Part shown: positions 63,952 through 64,000 of the stretch, piece after piece
Position numbering within the stretch: position 1 is the first letter of the stretch
Layout: each line of letters opens with the position of its first letter
Origin: Micromonospora rifamycinica
GTDB taxonomy: Bacteria; Actinomycetota; Actinomycetes; Mycobacteriales; Micromonosporaceae
Length of the DNA stretch: 64,000 nucleotides
Assembly (NCBI RefSeq): GCF_900090265.1
Contig: NZ_LT607752.1
Location: forward strand, 6,578,001-6,642,000
Direction: 5' to 3'
Made by a program: the position numbers and the translations under genes
The notes under the pieces: generated by a model
Told to the model about the DNA's origin: nothing
What the model saw: the letters and a program-made list of their open reading frames with translations, nothing else
The model's database searches: none

Positions 63952-64000
63952 AGGCCGACCGGGCCCGGGGGAGCGGACGCCCGGTCGGCGGGCGGCCTGA

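Noticed and set aside
1..64000. tRNA, rRNA, transposase, integrase or phage genes
   Set aside because: None seen on either strand; composition and codon use look uniform, so no mobile element is claimed.

Overview
This is a 64 kb stretch of a very GC-rich actinobacterial chromosome. Several features point to a Micromonospora-like soil actinomycete (inference): the MurD2/MurL pair, an XRE/DUF397 regulator pair, an NgcEFG amino-sugar importer, sensor kinase/roadblock proteins, CebR-type operators beside cellulase genes, and start codons placed 6-8 nt after a TAnnnT -10 box (leaderless mRNAs). No rRNA, tRNA, CRISPR array, transposase or phage module was seen. Gene density is ordinary and the window reads as vertically inherited chromosome.

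Layout. 1-9.5 kb: tail of an SPFH protein, a membrane protein, a class A penicillin-binding protein, a thymidylate-kinase-like enzyme, a pyruvate-oxidase-type TPP enzyme, a SpoU methyltransferase and argG. 9.6-17.3 kb: a PucR regulator, divergent murL/murD2, and an aminotransferase coupled to methylmalonate-semialdehyde dehydrogenase. 17.5-23.7 kb: an amino-sugar unit with N-acetylglucosamine kinase opposite an operon of RpiR regulator, SIS protein and ngcEFG. 24.2-28.6 kb: a small family A DNA polymerase, a MobA-like nucleotidyltransferase and two membrane proteins. 28.7-32.8 kb: two tandem paralogous Ser/Thr kinases. 32.9-39.1 kb: alpha-glucan genes (GT4 glycosyltransferase, debranching enzyme, large glucosidase). 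39.2-44.4 kb: HAD hydrolase, L,D-transpeptidase-like protein, a RusA-like protein with a small partner, a mycothiol-dependent nitroreductase-like protein, XRE/DUF397 and a small Cys-motif protein. 44.6-48.9 kb: a complete LpqY-SugABC-type sugar importer. 49.7-55.5 kb: AlkZ-like winged-helix protein, WrbA, a fused TrpE-TrpG with a peptide-coding attenuator, and an FGGY kinase. 55.6-58.5 kb: a nitrate-sensor-type histidine kinase with its roadblock partner. 58.6-63.9 kb: a divergent cellulose pair, an exported GH1 beta-glucosidase and a secreted CBM2-GH48 cellulase, with three CebR-type boxes between them.

How the genes work together. The cellulase pair should release cellobiose and split it outside the membrane. 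NgcEFG plus the kinase imports and phosphorylates chitin or cell-wall sugars. It has no ATPase of its own, and the MsmK-type ATPase at 47.7 kb (or one elsewhere) could drive it. MurD2/MurL give a way to place D-Glu in peptidoglycan without free D-Glu, and the PBP and possible L,D-transpeptidase act later on the wall.

The most striking non-genic signal is a composite element seen at four loci: a C-rich tract, a TGATCAAGAGGTT palindrome whose arms co-vary, and a G-rich tract, always on the 3' side of genes. It looks like a bidirectional terminator family. A second dense repeat island follows ngcG. The trp leader, read as leaderless with tandem Trp codons followed by a hairpin, is the clearest regulatory RNA.
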